Below the pieces are notes generated by a model. That model did no database searches, was not told where the DNA came from, and saw only the letters and a program-made list of their open reading frames with translations. Positions 21,578 to 33,677 of a stretch of 64,000 nt of DNA are shown here, piece after piece; the first letter of the stretch is position 1, and each line of letters starts with the position of its first letter. The stretch lies in assembly GCF_964340395.1 (NCBI RefSeq), contig NC_135558.1, forward strand, positions 21,327,371 to 21,391,370. The letters are read 5' to 3'. Position numbers and translations under genes: made by a program. The DNA is from Glandiceps talaboti. Lineage: Eukaryota; Hemichordata; Enteropneusta; Spengelidae.

Positions 21578-22182
21578 ATGGATAGTAATACATCTCTGAG
21601 ACACATCATATTTCGTCGTCGAACACATGCCGGAATTGGGAGTACACAGTCTAGTCACAGCTCGTCTTTTCAGAAACTTTACACTGTCTCCAATGAGGCT
21701 GATCAACAATCTGGTGAGATACACTTAGGTGGTGCTGAATTGACCATAAGAGCACAGAAGAGCAAGTACATTCATTGGGGTTATCATCCTAATGCTGCAT
21801 GATTTGAACATGAAAATCAAATGTCATTGAAAACTGGCATGCCTGGAGGGTGTATCTTGTTGTACTGTGGCAACAGATGTATAAACAGGAATCATTACGA
21901 GACAAAGAGTCTCTGCAATTTTAGAGAGAACTACAATGTAATAACATACCTGCTGATATGAACAAGAACTTTGATGCAGTAAAACAATTCCTGACACTGG
22001 TTGTCAAATATTTTGTCATAGAGGGTGTGCGGAAAGTCTTTGAGATGGCATCAACTACCTGCAAACCAAACCATCACATCCCTCATATCCACATCAGCAA
22101 GACCATCTGTAAGAAAGAGTACATAAACACAGTCATTGGTAAATTTGTTGATGACTTCATAATACCTGACACAACAACATAA
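21578..22182 (+). pseudogene. Unrecognised degraded reading frame
   Basis: The later part reads continuously in one frame apart from a single stop: WQQMYKQESLRDKESLQF, stop, then RELQCNNIPADMNKNFDAVK, with FVIEGVRKVFEMA, HIHISKTICKKEYI and VIGKFVDDFIIP following to the stop at 22180-22182. The composition looks protein-like (amphipathic, few low-complexity runs) but I cannot name the family. A preceding 74-codon segment (21578-21802) may belong to the same relic. It could be a transposon-derived or duplicated host fragment. Confidence 0.25.
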
Positions 22183-23094
22183 AGAGTAACTACTGGTAAT
22201 GACTCTACTGAGATTCATTCGAGTAGTATCGACCAAGACCACGCATACTGTGTTTCTAGACACAATGATTACCTACATTAAAATGAAAGATGCTCAGTAC
22301 ATAATGATGGTAACTATCTGAAACTATATATTTTCAGAAATGTGACTATGTATACATTTTTTCATGGTGTTGATTATTTTATACTGACCCAAAGTGAGTG
22401 TGTTTTGGGGGTGACAACACAATTTTTCATTAATTCTGTTAATTAGTCAATGAAAATGTGTAACTTAACAATAAACTACAGAGTCATGATGTTTCTGAGT
22501 GTTTTATTAAATTCTTCACATTTCAAACATAAAGTTAACAAAATTCTATGCGCCTATCATGTCTTGTTCCTTTTGAAAAATGAAAGTGAAAGAGAGGTAC
22601 CATAAATCTAAACTCTTAAATCACAGTACTTCACTTTCACTTCATAATACATGTATTGTAAAAGACAGGTGATAGTAACATGGATTTTTTTTTGAATTTA
22701 TGTTCACATTCTGATGAATCTAAAACTTTCACATTATGACTCCACATTCTGATGTCAAATCACATTTTCTCATAGAATCTTTCATGGAATTAACAAAAAA
22801 AGTGTTTGTGATGGTGAATGTAAAAAAATCAACAGCACAACAGTAAAAGTCACATACGGCATAGTGGGTGGGTGGGTCTATGCATATGGTTATAATCATT
22901 ACTTATGTACATGTAAAAGACGTTACGGTATAGAACATCATGCGTCCACTATGTTTTGACTTTCTACTTGGTTTATCCATCCATTGTTTTCGTAAAAAAA
23001 AAACCAGATTTTTTATGTGAAACATGTGATGAAAAATAAAAACAAGCAGTCAGCCCACAAATCTGATGCACTGAGATAGGGGCGAGTTGAAACT
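22183..23094. other. No recognised content
   Basis: AT-rich with poly-T and poly-A runs. No gene seen. Confidence 0.5.
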
Positions 23095-23612
23095 TGGGCT
23101 AGTTGAAATCTAAACTAATCTTTGACCAACACATAAACAAGATTGTACAGACTGCCTATTGGGAATAGTATGAAGGACTTTCAAGTTTCTCGACCAGGAC
23201 ACTTTTATTTTTCTGTATCGTAGACTAATCGGACCTCAGTCTGGACATCATATAAATCAAGTCAAAGCAACACCATCGAATCAGTACAAAGAAGAGCTAC
23301 AAAATTGATCCCAGGATTGAAAGATTTATCATACCTGGACAGACTAAACTTTAATGTGTTCGTGGCGACATGATTGAAGTTTACATATACACACATGGTT
23401 TCTACAAAACTCAATCTCTCTTCACTATCGTAGTGAACCCTACAACTCGTGGTCACTCTTTCAAGTTGAAGAAACCTAAAACACCATCACTGGATATCCA
23501 TTGGTATTTTTTCACTTATAGAGTCTGTCAACCTTGGGAACAATTTGTCTGCTGATGTTGTGATACATGTACGTGCACTGAGTGATATCACTGACTTTCA
23601 AATCAAGACTTG
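23095..23612 (+). pseudogene. LINE reverse transcriptase C-terminal region, frameshifted
   Basis: Pieces in three frames line up with the end of CR1/L2-type ORF2 proteins. In order they are DQHINKIVQTA, a FLYRRLIGPQ-like segment, IESVQRRATKLIPGLKDLSY, then after a frame change RGDMIEVYIYTHGFYKT (from 23361), TTRGHSFKLKKP and YRVCQPWEQF, and after another frame change LSADVVI...DFQIKT ending near 23612. RRAT-x2-IPGL, RGDMIEVY, TRGHS-x-KL and the PWNSLP-like position are hallmarks of this tail. It is dead: at least three frame breaks. Confidence 0.88.
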
Positions 23613-23983
23613 ATTTACATGTAATACACACGAAAAAACTTACCGCTACAGATTTGTTTTCTCCACATTGTATTCTCGTCATCCACTGTTGATCGTTTCA
23701 ACTCCAAATACAGGCTGTGAAGTTGTAGTCAGCATTACCAGTGTTGAAAGGTGAACGCTAGGCCTATCTGAAAACTTCATGGGAAGCGGCTGCCATCTTG
23801 CCTTTAGGACTTCTGACTTTCAGCGAATCAGCTTGCTTCCCCTGTTTCGAACACCAATCTCGCAACCTGATTCGCTCGTCGAAATGGATTTGGAGAGAGG
23901 TCTTGGCGGCGACAGTAGGGAGCCCTCCACGACGCTCTCAGGAGAGGGAAAACGCGCCCCAGATCATGGCCTAGACCAGACCA

Positions 23984-24187
23984 CAGGGGCGTGTAATATT
24001 TCATACATTGTTGTTTTCCAGGTCTACAGACTAAATATAACAACCAATATGTATTCCTACCTGTACAGGGGGGAGAGATATATTTATAGTATACGTAGTA
24101 CTACAGAGATTGATACATTTGTATCAGCAAGATTCGTATGATATTTTCCTAAGAAAACGGAAATCTAAGCAATAATACACACCCCTG
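23984..24187. mobile_element. 204-bp MITE with hAT-like termini
   Basis: Starts CAGGGGCGTGTAATATT and ends with the reverse complement of CAGGGGTGTGTATTATT. CAGGGG-type ends are typical of hAT elements. An inner inverted similarity (TTGTTGTTTTCC with GGAAAATATC) is weak. No convincing 8-bp target duplication was found. A related partial copy is at 25745-25823. Confidence 0.6.
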
Positions 24188-25422
24188 TGCCCCAGACTGC
24201 GATATCGCACAAGAGGGCAGCAGGTGGTATCCAGCTTCGAGCGAAAATTCATGGATCTCATGTTCGATTTGAAGCGTTCTGATTGGTTTATTCGATGCCG
24301 TTTCCCGCGCGTTTGAGCTCGAGCACGGCTAGCAGCGCGTCAACTGTCACGTGATCACACTAAACGTCGATTTTGCACCATTATCATCAATGATAAAACA
24401 TTACAGACTAAATCTATCCGTATACTTTTTTTTTACTTTATTCTTTTCTGGAGTCTTCCAGATTTAGATAAACTTATTCTGAGATAATAAAAAATGTGTC
24501 CATTATTCAATATTGTTATAGACACCAGAAGTGTTGCCTCATGGCCTTGATGGAATAAGCAACAGCTAATTCAATCTTAATTCACACCTGTATGCTTCAT
24601 CAGAGCCAAGTACAATAAGTAACACTTCCGTAAAGCACTTTCTCTACGTGCTACACTCATTTATAGCATTCATATTAAGTGTAAAAGTATACTGTTTCAA
24701 TTGGTTTATTTACAAGCCTAGCATGTGACTTGAACCATCAATTTAAATCGCGCATGCTAGGAATCGTCACGTAAATAACGATTTTAATGACATCGTTATG
24801 TATTCAAAATCTCAGGGGGGCAGGCTATGGCACTGATTGGCTATTTATGTTGCCTGCAGTGCAATGGTACTCTCGTATTTGTGAATGTATACACGTATTT
24901 ACTCTTAAATTCCAGGTACACCAGGCTTGTAGCAGAATACAATCAGAAACAGTAGAACATTTTCTAACCATTGTAATAACTGGCCACTATAACCGCACCC
25001 TCTTACCATGCTTACAGCTAAAATGATGTAGGCTTGGTGTTTCACTCATCTCATGTGACATGACATTTAATACACACCCTCAGACAACTTCTAATGCAAA
25101 AGAAACAACTACATAGGTGCTGTGAACAGTGGCATGTAGAAGTTGTCAAGTTGAAATGTTGATTATCAGTTAGAAAATAAACAATTGCAACCATTAAAAT
25201 CATAAAGTCTATGAGTAATGTTTTCATTAGAAGCCTGTTCAACAAAGTTTTTAATGCACTTTGAAATAATAGCAATGCTTATCAATGTTGAATGTGATTG
25301 GGCAAAGGATCCTGCTGTGTTTATTGTGTCTCTGTTATTTTTAGTCTGAGTTGAAATTTGTCTAGTTCTGTGTCAAAAACAAAATGTCCCATGAGTGAAA
25401 CACCAAGCCTACATAGTTTTAG
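24188..25422. other. No recognised content
   Basis: Includes a GC-richer patch at 24190-24370 and AT-rich remainder. No motif-bearing frame. Confidence 0.45.
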
Positions 25423-25611
25423 CTATAAACTGTGAATTGGTAGTTTGTGACTAACTGAATCGAAAGCTTTGCTGAAATCTGTATACACCGAATCTACTTG
25501 TAGCTTTCTGTCGAAACAATCAGAAAGAAAATCAACATATCTGACCAAGTTTGTTTGGGTACTGTGGTATTTAACAAAACCATTTTGTGTGTCACTAATA
25601 CATTGCTTCAC
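25423..25611 (-). pseudogene. LINE reverse transcriptase fragment
   Basis: Minus-strand peptide of 62 residues with DTQNGFVKYHSTQTNLV and VYTDFSKAFDSVSHK. Q-x-GF-x4-ST-x-TNL and D-F-x-KAFD-x-V-H are the fingers/palm motifs of non-LTR reverse transcriptases (the D of YTDFSKAFD is the first catalytic Asp). It stops soon after, and the flanks do not continue the domain. It is a short truncated relic, opposite in strand to the fragment at 23095. Confidence 0.88.
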
Positions 25612-25744
25612 ATGCCCATAAATCTAAGGGACCATCATCATCAACGCAAAATTCCATAGAAAAAGACTATCAAAGGCGTCGTCATCACCGGCCGGTGTCG
25701 ACCATCAAAACTTGCAACACACGCCAATGTGGATATGATATTGA

Positions 25745-25823
25745 TATGATATGATATTTTCCTAAGAAAACGACATTCTAAGCAATAAGAAAACAACAAT
25801 CTATGAAATATTACACGCCCCTG
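25745..25823. repeat. Partial copy of the hAT-like MITE
   Basis: ATGATATTTTCCTAAGAAAA and TCTAAGCAATAA match the right part of the MITE at 24139-24174. The end ATGAAATATTACACGCCCCTG is the reverse complement of that MITE's left terminus, so the copy joins both halves in a compact form. Confidence 0.6.
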
Positions 25824-26143
25824 TGTTTGTGATCTGTGTCTTCGATCAAAAACAGTTCATGATTTTCCTTGCGTCTACGACTTATTTTATAAAGGCGGTG
25901 TCACTTTTGATATAATAGTGTTTATGATCAAATAGTAATCTTTGGGGAGTGAACTTCGGGAAACCAAATTCTGCATTCATATCAGAAGTCGGTTGTTTAA
26001 ACGAAGTTATACTTGAGTCGGGATGAACGGGTTCCACCTTGTCGTGTCTACTACTATCTTGCTAATCCGTCAACGTCATGGCACCTTAAAACGAAACGAC
26101 CATCGCAAGAGGGCGTCATATTCTCCCTTCGCTATCACAAGAA
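25824..26143. other. No recognised content
   Basis: Short spacer between the MITE fragment and Harbinger-like copy B. No gene seen. Confidence 0.5.
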
Positions 26144-26146
26144 TAA

Positions 26147-27949
26147 GGGGTAGACCATTCGATATCCTGGGGGGGGGGGGCTTGGAAGATTGATGGCGAG
26201 TCATTATTTTTTTCCCACCTGCTTGCCTGAGAATAATTTTTTTTCTCCTTCGCCCATGCTGGCAACTTTTTTTTTCTTTGCTTCTTTGAGATATCCGGAT
26301 ATTTTTTTTACGTCAATGTTGAACACCTACTTTTGTTGCCACAATTTTCTGTTTGGTTTTCGCACAGGGTAATACAGAGAGTAAAAAGATGCTGTTCTAT
26401 CACACACAGATTATATTTAGAAAACTACATATTATATACATGTTCGATTTTCAATTAAATAAACATTATTGACAGTTTTATGCCATGGTATGATGACACA
26501 CTAAAAATACAAATCGGAAACATTCAGATAGACCGGTCAGTTTCTCCAGCTTGGGGGGATGGGGGGGGGTGTCAGTGTTTTTTCCATTGGGCCAACAAAA
26601 AGTCACTGACCCCCGTGAATAAGGTTTCATAGCATCTGACAGTAAGCTGTAGAGGGAAGAGCTTTGAGACTGGAACATGTCTACCTCTTACGGGGGGGGG
26701 GGTTCTAGGGGGTGTCCCCCTACAAGCCCTGGAGGATTTTTACTCTTATATAGTCTTAAAGCCAATTTTCAGGCTATTAACAGACACTTTTAGACAATAA
26801 TTTGCAAGCTTTACAAGAGAGCTCTAACAATTGTAAAAAGCAACTACACATGGTTGAAACATTTTTGAAATAAAGTTTCATCTTGACAGTAAGAGGTGGA
26901 GGGAAGAACTTTGATTTGAGGCTTGGACATGTGTACCTCTTATGGGGGGGGGGGGTCCTAGGGGGTCTCCCCTAGAAGCTTTTCAAGTTTTTTTTTACCA
27001 ATTTTGGTGAATCGTATTGTTGGTTTAACGAATGAGTGGCCTCTGGGGTGACCGAGTCCAAGGGGTTCCCCCTGCCAAATCTGTAGTTTTTTGTTTCTAT
27101 TTAGGCAATTTTTAGGTTATTCATAGCCTCTGAGATATATATTGCCAAGCATCGAAAAGCTAAAGTAAATATAACCTTTTTAAATAAGTTTTCCATGTTA
27201 TAAAAGTGGGCCTGTAACATTGGTATAGGGGCATTGATATTGCATGCATAGTAAAGTTACTGATGTGTGAGAGCACTTCAGGAGGTCATACCTAGTGTAC
27301 AATAGAAACTTGAATTTGAGTTGTGGTGTCGATACATGTAGTGTCTGAAATAGGAAGTATATCATCCCTTCTGACAATTCATACTGAAGAGACTAGAACA
27401 TTTAGATTAAGTTCTTTATAAACTATCTAATAGTATGAAGATTACGATAACAAAACCTTCAAGTTCACTTTTGCCCCAAAGTGCAAGATAAGTGAAGCAC
27501 TGATTGTGAAACAGCCAGACACTTACATGGCATGTTCTGTCACTAGTGTGGTAGCTAGGTAATACATGTATTATATGTATAATTTTATGTATAGTTATGT
27601 TTGAACCCTTACATGAAGTAATATTTAAACCATTTATGAAAGAAACAGAGACAAGAACAAATATATACATGTACCACAGGCTAACGAAACTGACTGGTCC
27701 CTGACATGTGTTTGAAACAGTTTGTCATGATTTGACAAGTGTCCTGGTTGGAGAGGTACGAGCAGGTTGAACAGTATACTCGAACCTGTGCGTCATTTCC
27801 CTGCCAAGATATTTTTTTTTCTAGCAGCAGTGGTCCATCTTTTTTTTCCATCACCCACTCATATCCGGATTTTTTCTCAAGCAAATCCACTTGGCATCTT
27901 TTTTTTCTCTTCCAAGCCCCCCCCCCAGGTATATCAAATGGTCCACCCC
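26147..27949. mobile_element. PIF/Harbinger-like non-autonomous element, copy B (complete)
   Basis: About 1803 bases bounded by inverted repeats of roughly 42 bp. The left is GGGGTAGACCATTCGATATC, a G tract and GCTTGGAAGA. The right, on the reverse strand, is GGGGTGGACCATTTGATATA, a G tract and GCTTGGAAGA. It is flanked by TAA at 26144-26146 and TAA at 27950-27952. A 3-bp TWA duplication with G-rich TIRs is the PIF/Harbinger signature. No transposase is encoded. It sits about 20 bases past the donor of the minus-strand MATH exon. It serves as the reference against which the nested insertions in copy A are recognised. Confidence 0.88.
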
Positions 27950-27972
27950 TAAAGATGCGCGAGTGACTTTAC

Positions 27973-28275
27973 CAAGGCTCTGGCCATTCAGGTAGAGGGA
28001 GGCAAACATTTTGTAACCATGGTGATCAGTATAGAAGTAAGGAGAGGTGATAGGCAACGTGATTGCATTCTGATTTTTGTTTTTAACATCTGTAATCTTC
28101 CAAAGTAGAACTCTGTCGTACGAAATTGTTTCCCTTGATTCTAACTTTGCTATGTTTAGATTCTTCAGTGCAATCATTTTCTCTTGATCACGTGATTTTC
28201 GTTCCAAATCGTGATAGAATTTCTTATTTTGGCTGTCTGTCCATTTGCAAGCAGAGGATTGTCTGTGAGTTAGAA
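27973..28275 (-). CDS. TRAF-type MATH domain exon (partial, 5' half of the domain)
   Basis: Minus-strand reading after an acceptor-like CTCACAG near 28275 gives QSSACKWTDSQNKK, a coiled-coil-like run (LERKSRDQEKMIALKNLNIA) and then the start of a MATH domain: YDRVLLWKITD, SPYFYT, GYKMFASLYLNG. MATH domains of TRAF adaptors bind receptor tails, and a coiled coil in front fits TRAF architecture. A donor G|GTAAAG at 27973/27972 would end the exon at YLNGQSL. TRAFs usually continue with a G-T-H-x-SLFF segment, not found before the Harbinger-like insertion at 27949. It could be a working exon or a relic. Confidence 0.6.
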
Positions 28276-28578
28276 TATGTTTGACATTTCAACAAGTCCG
28301 CCATATCTTTGTATGTTGATAGTGTAGTATGAAGTAATTCTTGCTTTTGTTTTAGTTCTTGCATGGACGTATATTTTCTTGTGGCATATGATTTATAACT
28401 ACATACTGTTCCCACGTCCTTAGTACGTTGCAGCACATGTCCACTCCATCTTCATTTGTTTTCAGTTCAGCTCGTATTTGGCCATCTCCACCCTCGCATG
28501 AGCTCACAGTGTCTATATGTTGTCTCTGGATATCGTCAACGAATTGGCTTTGCAATTTTGTGCTTGATATCGTACCCT
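28276..28578 (-). pseudogene. Possible upstream coiled-coil coding segment of the TRAF-like gene
   Basis: After an acceptor-like CCTTCACAG (exon base 28578) the minus strand reads GTISSTKLQSQFVDDIQRQH onward to ELKTNEDGVDMCCNVLRT. The next helix-like piece (SMQELKQKQELLHTTLSTYK) is in another frame, and the MATH exon is in a third. Either a small intron is hidden here or the region is frameshifted. The heptad-like composition would suit a TRAF coiled coil. Confidence 0.35.
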
Positions 28579-29118
28579 CTGTGAAGGAATGGCAAATAAA
28601 AGAGATGAAACCCGATAGAGTATAAGAATGTTACATTAAAACCCACCCCTATCAACCATAGACTCCCAACAGATAACTCAGTCAATGTAATATCCATGGT
28701 ACATTGGGGCTGGTGAACATCAATAAACCATGTACATCTACTAGTAAAAATACTTCATCCTAGTTCGTGTGCAAACACTTGAAAACTTAAAGGATCATCA
28801 GGAGTCGTAAGGTCGATATTCAATTGGACCAGCATTGTATTTTGTAACTTATCAATAAACACCATTATTCCTATTGTTACGGATGAGAGAATACAACTTT
28901 TTAATATTCGCTAAGTTTTGATGTTTTGCGAGGTCACCGTGAACTCTCAGCTGTCATGAATTAATACTTAGAACAAATGTTTGCATTTCGCGAATAGTAT
29001 TCTTCTGAGATGACAACATTAAGTTATTAAAAGATCAACAGTGTCAAATAATGACTGATTACAGACAGTTGGAAGAACAATGACGTGATCACATCGTTTA
29101 GCTAGTTTTCACATTTGT
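28579..29118. other. No recognised content
   Basis: AT-rich; nothing supported. Confidence 0.5.
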
Positions 29119-29163
29119 CAATATCACTGACTGACTGACTGACTGACTGACTGACTGACTGAG
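29119..29163. repeat. (GACT)n microsatellite
   Basis: About nine GACT units, with two more after a short break near 29175. Confidence 0.95.
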
Positions 29164-29189
29164 TGATATTACAGACTGACTGACTATAT

Positions 29190-30830
29190 ACTTTGATAGA
29201 ATCTTTATAGTAAGAGGGGAAGAGCTTGAGACTGGGATATGTCCACCTGATGGGGGGGGGGGGGTCCAAGGGGGTCTCCCTCGAGAAGCCCTGGATGATT
29301 TTTACTCGTAAAGCCAATATTAAGGCTATTTAGACCCTTTCAAGCAATAACTCAATCCATGCTTTACAAGACAGCACCACCAAGTATCAGAAACTATTAT
29401 TTATAACTTACATAGGGTTGAAATATGTTCTTTGGCATCATCATTATATACGTGTAGTAAAGGTCAGCACATCTAATGGTAGTATCATTGGTAGGGGAGA
29501 TTTGGAGTTTAAGGCAATTTTAGACTACCTTGGCAAACATTTCACATCTTTAAAAGACTATCATCTCAAATTAGAATTGGGTGAAAATATTTAAGAAAAG
29601 TTTAATACCATTATGACAGTAAACAGGTTGTTGGTACATCTGATTGTTGGTTGAATGCATGAGTGACCTCTGGGGGTGAGGGAGTCCTTGGGGTTTCCCC
29701 CTTGGCAGATCTGGAGCTTTTTACTTCTATTAAGGCAATGTTTAGGTTATTCATAGCCTTTGAGGTAATATTTCCAAGCTTCGAATAGCTAATGTAAATG
29801 TATGTTTTAAGTGAGTTTCCCATGTCATATATAAAAACGGCCCCGTAACATTGGTAAGTAGGGGCATTAATATTAATATTGCATATATAGTAAAGTCACC
29901 GGTATGTTAGAGAACTTTAGGTGGTCATACCTAGTGGAATCTGATGGTCGAAGAAACCGACCGGCCACTTAGGGTTGAATTTTTTTTGACAAATTTAATA
30001 GCATCTTGACAATAAAACTTAGGGGGAAGGGTTTCAGATGGGGATATGTCCTCTTCTCGTGGGGGTCAAGAGTCAAGACGGCACCATCACGTCAAGTATC
30101 AGATAATTTTCTTTATACACAGGGTGGAAATAAAATATGTTCTTAAGACATCATCATAGCACAACGGCCCTTTATACTTCCTCAACAACCTCTATTCTAC
30201 CAGGATCCAATTATACAGCTGGGTTGAATGGGGCAACTTTAGAACTTTGGGTGCTCATATTAACTATTTATAATAGAAACTGGCATCTGATGAGATGTGG
30301 TGATGTGTAGTGTTGATAATATGAAGTGTCTGATAGTGAAGTCACTGGTATGCTATAGAACTTCACCAGTGTATAATGGAAACTGGAATCTGATGGGATG
30401 TGGTGATTTGTAGTGTTGATAATATGTAGTGTAGAACAATTTACATTAATTTCTTTTATAAATTATCTATGAATATTACCATTACAGAAAATTCATATTT
30501 TGCTCCAAAGTGCAATATATGTGAAGAATTTGCCATTGATTGTGAAACAGTTGAGTATTTACATGCCATGTTCTGTAACTAGTGTGATAAGTAATGCATA
30601 TTACTATTGTATAGTCATGTTTTAGAGTCAATCTAGGTGAATCAGTATAGTTATGTTTTAGAGTCACTCTAGGTGAATTAGTATAGTTATGTTTTAGAGT
30701 CACTCTAGGTGAATTAGTATAGTTATGTTTTAGAGTCACTCTAGGTGAATTAGTATAGTTATGTTTTAGAGTCACTCTAGGTGAATTAGTATAGGTAAGA
30801 AACAGGGACAAGAACAAATACCACAGTTCA
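29190..30830. mobile_element. PIF/Harbinger-like element, copy C (diverged, ends missing)
   Basis: Collinear with the interior of copies A and B: GTAAGAGGGGAAGAGCTTGA, a G tract with GGGTCTCCCT and AAGCCCTGGA at 29250-29295, TTAGGTTATTCATAGCC near 29740, CCATGTCATATATAAAA near 29820, and TGTGAAACAG...CATGCCATGTTCTGTAACTAG near 30540-30585. It lacks the left TIR and is interrupted by other repeats (30180-30240, 30611-30795). More diverged than A versus B, so probably older. Confidence 0.7.
30611..30795. repeat. 36-bp minisatellite, five units
   Basis: Unit TATAGTTATGTTTTAGAGTC plus ACTCTAGGTGAATTAG, 36 bases. On the minus strand it keeps an open frame repeating NYTNSPRVTLKH, which is a repeat artefact. 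Confidence 0.95.
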
Positions 30831-31097
30831 TACAAGGTCATGGGCCATTGTAGAAATGGATTTTTTCTTTCATCACAATCAAAAACACTATCCCGCAATG
30901 CCAAATTTTCAAAACATGAAGACCCCCTCACTGCCAATTTCAAAAGCAGGGTGTCCCCTACCAATCCACCGTCCACCCCGGTACCCCTAAGCCGAAGAAA
31001 TTGACCAGTCCCTAAATATGAACGGTACGATATGAATACAATTGGTATTTGTAATGTATTAAGTAGGTTAGGTATGCCTATTAAAAGAAACCAAACG
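30831..31097. other. No recognised content
   Basis: Contains CCGTCCACCCCGGTACCCCTAA near 30970, reminiscent of a diverged right TIR of the Harbinger-like family (CCACCCCTAA), but too degraded to call. Confidence 0.35.
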
Positions 31098-31106
31098 ACT
31101 CTCTCT

Positions 31107-31164
<58 letters not shown>
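31098..31164. repeat. (CT)n(GT)n microsatellite
   Basis: Six CT units then about 27 GT units. Confidence 0.95.
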
Positions 31165-31165
<1 letters not shown>

Positions 31166-31911
31166 AAATTAACTAAAACAATTATAGGAAATCACCTCAC
31201 CTACGTACAGTAAGTTCACATATTATGTTCAATGAAAGCAATCGTAAAGTTTTCGCTAATACGCTATTTGTGTCACCTAGTCTGTGTTTACCGTGCCAGT
31301 TGCATCATGAGTAGATAGCGACCCTTCAACCCAAGGCACTGACAATTGATCCAAAGTTGTGACAACTCAACGAACAACTAGACAATAAGCAATCAACTGA
31401 TCTTCACTTTTCACTTTATTACATCGTTTTCATTTATTTGTAGATCATGGTTTAGATAAAAGCTGTGTTTCCCGGATGTTTGTTTTATGAACAGGAAAAT
31501 TAAATAATATTTGTTCAAGGTACAAAAAAAAAATTATACAGATGGAAGTCTTGGAAGAGTATTTCCTGAATTTGATATCAAACTTAATTTGACAATATAT
31601 AAAGATACGATATTATTCTATTGCACAGATACTAAATATAGGCGAGTGTATACTTTATTTACGTCCTATGTGGACAAACTATCAAAACTTGTTACAGTAA
31701 CAATCAATGTTATTATCGCAATCTGTCTAGCCTGCTAATTGTGCAAAAAAGTAAAACTGAACATGTCGGCCGTTGGTGGCACTCTACAGCTTAATTCAAG
31801 AAGTGAACATGAAAGAGCGGCACCAACGTTGAGAGTGTGGCAAAATATTATATAATGTAACAAAAATTTGTAACTGTGCACATCACCCAGAGTCCAGAGA
31901 GTTCAGGCGGA
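31165..31911. other. No recognised content
   Basis: AT-rich. A 75-codon plus-strand frame (31511-31738) has no motif. Confidence 0.5.
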
Positions 31912-32057
<146 letters not shown>

Positions 32058-32329
32058 CATTGTTGGTTGAAATCGAAGAATGTACGACACTACTTGTTTT
32101 TTCGAGGGAATAATGATCTGTGAACTCAATAGTTCATGTGACATCAACGAGATGTCAAAAAGATGGTAAAAAACAACGTTATTTTAACTTTAAACTGCAT
32201 GACCTTCGAAAGTATCAGGTCGCGCTGACATTTAGTTATGTACGTTGTTAATTAAAAGAATCATCCGACCTCAATCTCCCTTGTAAAGAATACAATTCTT
32301 TAGCTATACTGAGATACCGAGTCGTGAAT

Positions 32330-32535
32330 GTCTTGTTATGATATTATGCTTTGAATGCCTTGTGATATTAAGCCATGAATGACTTGTTACGATATCACAC
32401 TGTTATGATATTCAAATATGAAGGCAACGTTATATTTAGCCATAAATGTCACGTTATCATATTTTGCCATAAATGTCACGTTATCATATTGCTACGATAT
32501 TCCTCTATGAATGTCACATTATGATATCAGTTCAT
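32330..32535. repeat. Degenerate short tandem repeat
   Basis: Repeated variants of GAATGTCACGTTATGATATT, with CCATAAATGTCACGTTATCA twice near 32440-32490. The period is irregular (about 30-40 bases). Confidence 0.6.
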
Positions 32536-33595
32536 GATAAATCAACACAAAATCAAAACGTCACCTGCCCATTCCACTGATATCTCTCACCAATTGATTG
32601 TTCGTAATGTGATTTGCTCGATTCCGAATTCAATTTCTTTGCTAATTTCAACACACCATGGCATGCACCAGTAGTGTCTGATGTGTAAATCCCAGTGGAT
32701 CAACATGTTTCAGAATTGAATTTATCTTTCTATTACAAAAGCGAAGCGTTTTACTCTCAAACATAATCGAGTTACGTTAGGGATGATATCGCCGATAAGA
32801 ATTATGACGACTCATTAGTACGCATGCGCAAGTAGTAGCGCACGCAAAATTGACTTTACGGAGTGAGATTCGATTAAAATAAGTTGAATCCGATAATTAA
32901 CTGTAATCTGCAAAAGTCATTGTTTAGGTTGTTATATTCATTCCGTTTTTACAGACATTGGTACTTCTCCCACCACAGCTTATCGATGTCGGCAGTGTGT
33001 GCTTGAATAATGTAAACTGAACATTTAACTTACTAGAAGAGATCCGACTGATTTCAATTCCAATTTCACTTCAAGGGTTCTTCCCTCTCCACAATGTAAA
33101 TAATTAAATTGAATAATTTTCACTGATGAGCTTTATTCATTAAATGTCTGACCGCCTCATATTGCTCCAAACTAAGCAATTTGGAATCATCTAATAGATG
33201 CATAAAAGGGTTAATTTCACTGCCATGTATTGAAGAAAATCATCCAACATCAACCTTTGTTGAAAATTCAAAACGTTGATTATAGAAAAAAAAACCTAGT
33301 TTGCATTTGTAGAAGGTAGAATGAAACATCAAAATGGCATGGTAGTCAGGACCGTCATGTCAGATATTGGAAGCAAAGAAACAAAGAAGCAAAAATTTGC
33401 TTTCTTAATTATGGATAGTACTAAAAATTTCTGAGAAATCACAAATAACGCAGTTACTGGTTTATGGTCTTTGTCATACAAATTGCAGAAGAAAGAGTGG
33501 TGTAAGGAAATCGATGAGAGAGGGGGGGAGTGAGGGGAGGGGAGGGGGACAGGGCGAGCGACATAGACAGATTGACTGAGATAGTGACAGTCGGA
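32536..33595. other. No recognised content
   Basis: No exon or repeat family recognised apart from a purine-rich GGGGAGG patch at 33520-33550. Confidence 0.5.
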
Positions 33596-33597
33596 AG

Positions 33598-33599
<2 letters not shown>

Positions 33600-33677
<78 letters not shown>
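33600..33677. repeat. (CAGA)n microsatellite
   Basis: About 19 units of ACAG/CAGA. The minus-strand SVCL repeat peptide is an artefact. Confidence 0.97.

Noticed and set aside
24190-24370. GC-richer patch suggesting a CpG island promoter
   Set aside because: Too short, and no exon lies on either side within reach.
25303-25330. Possible continuation of the LINE RT fragment into 25050-25275
   Set aside because: The minus-strand frame there has no RT motifs; composition is AT-rich noncoding.
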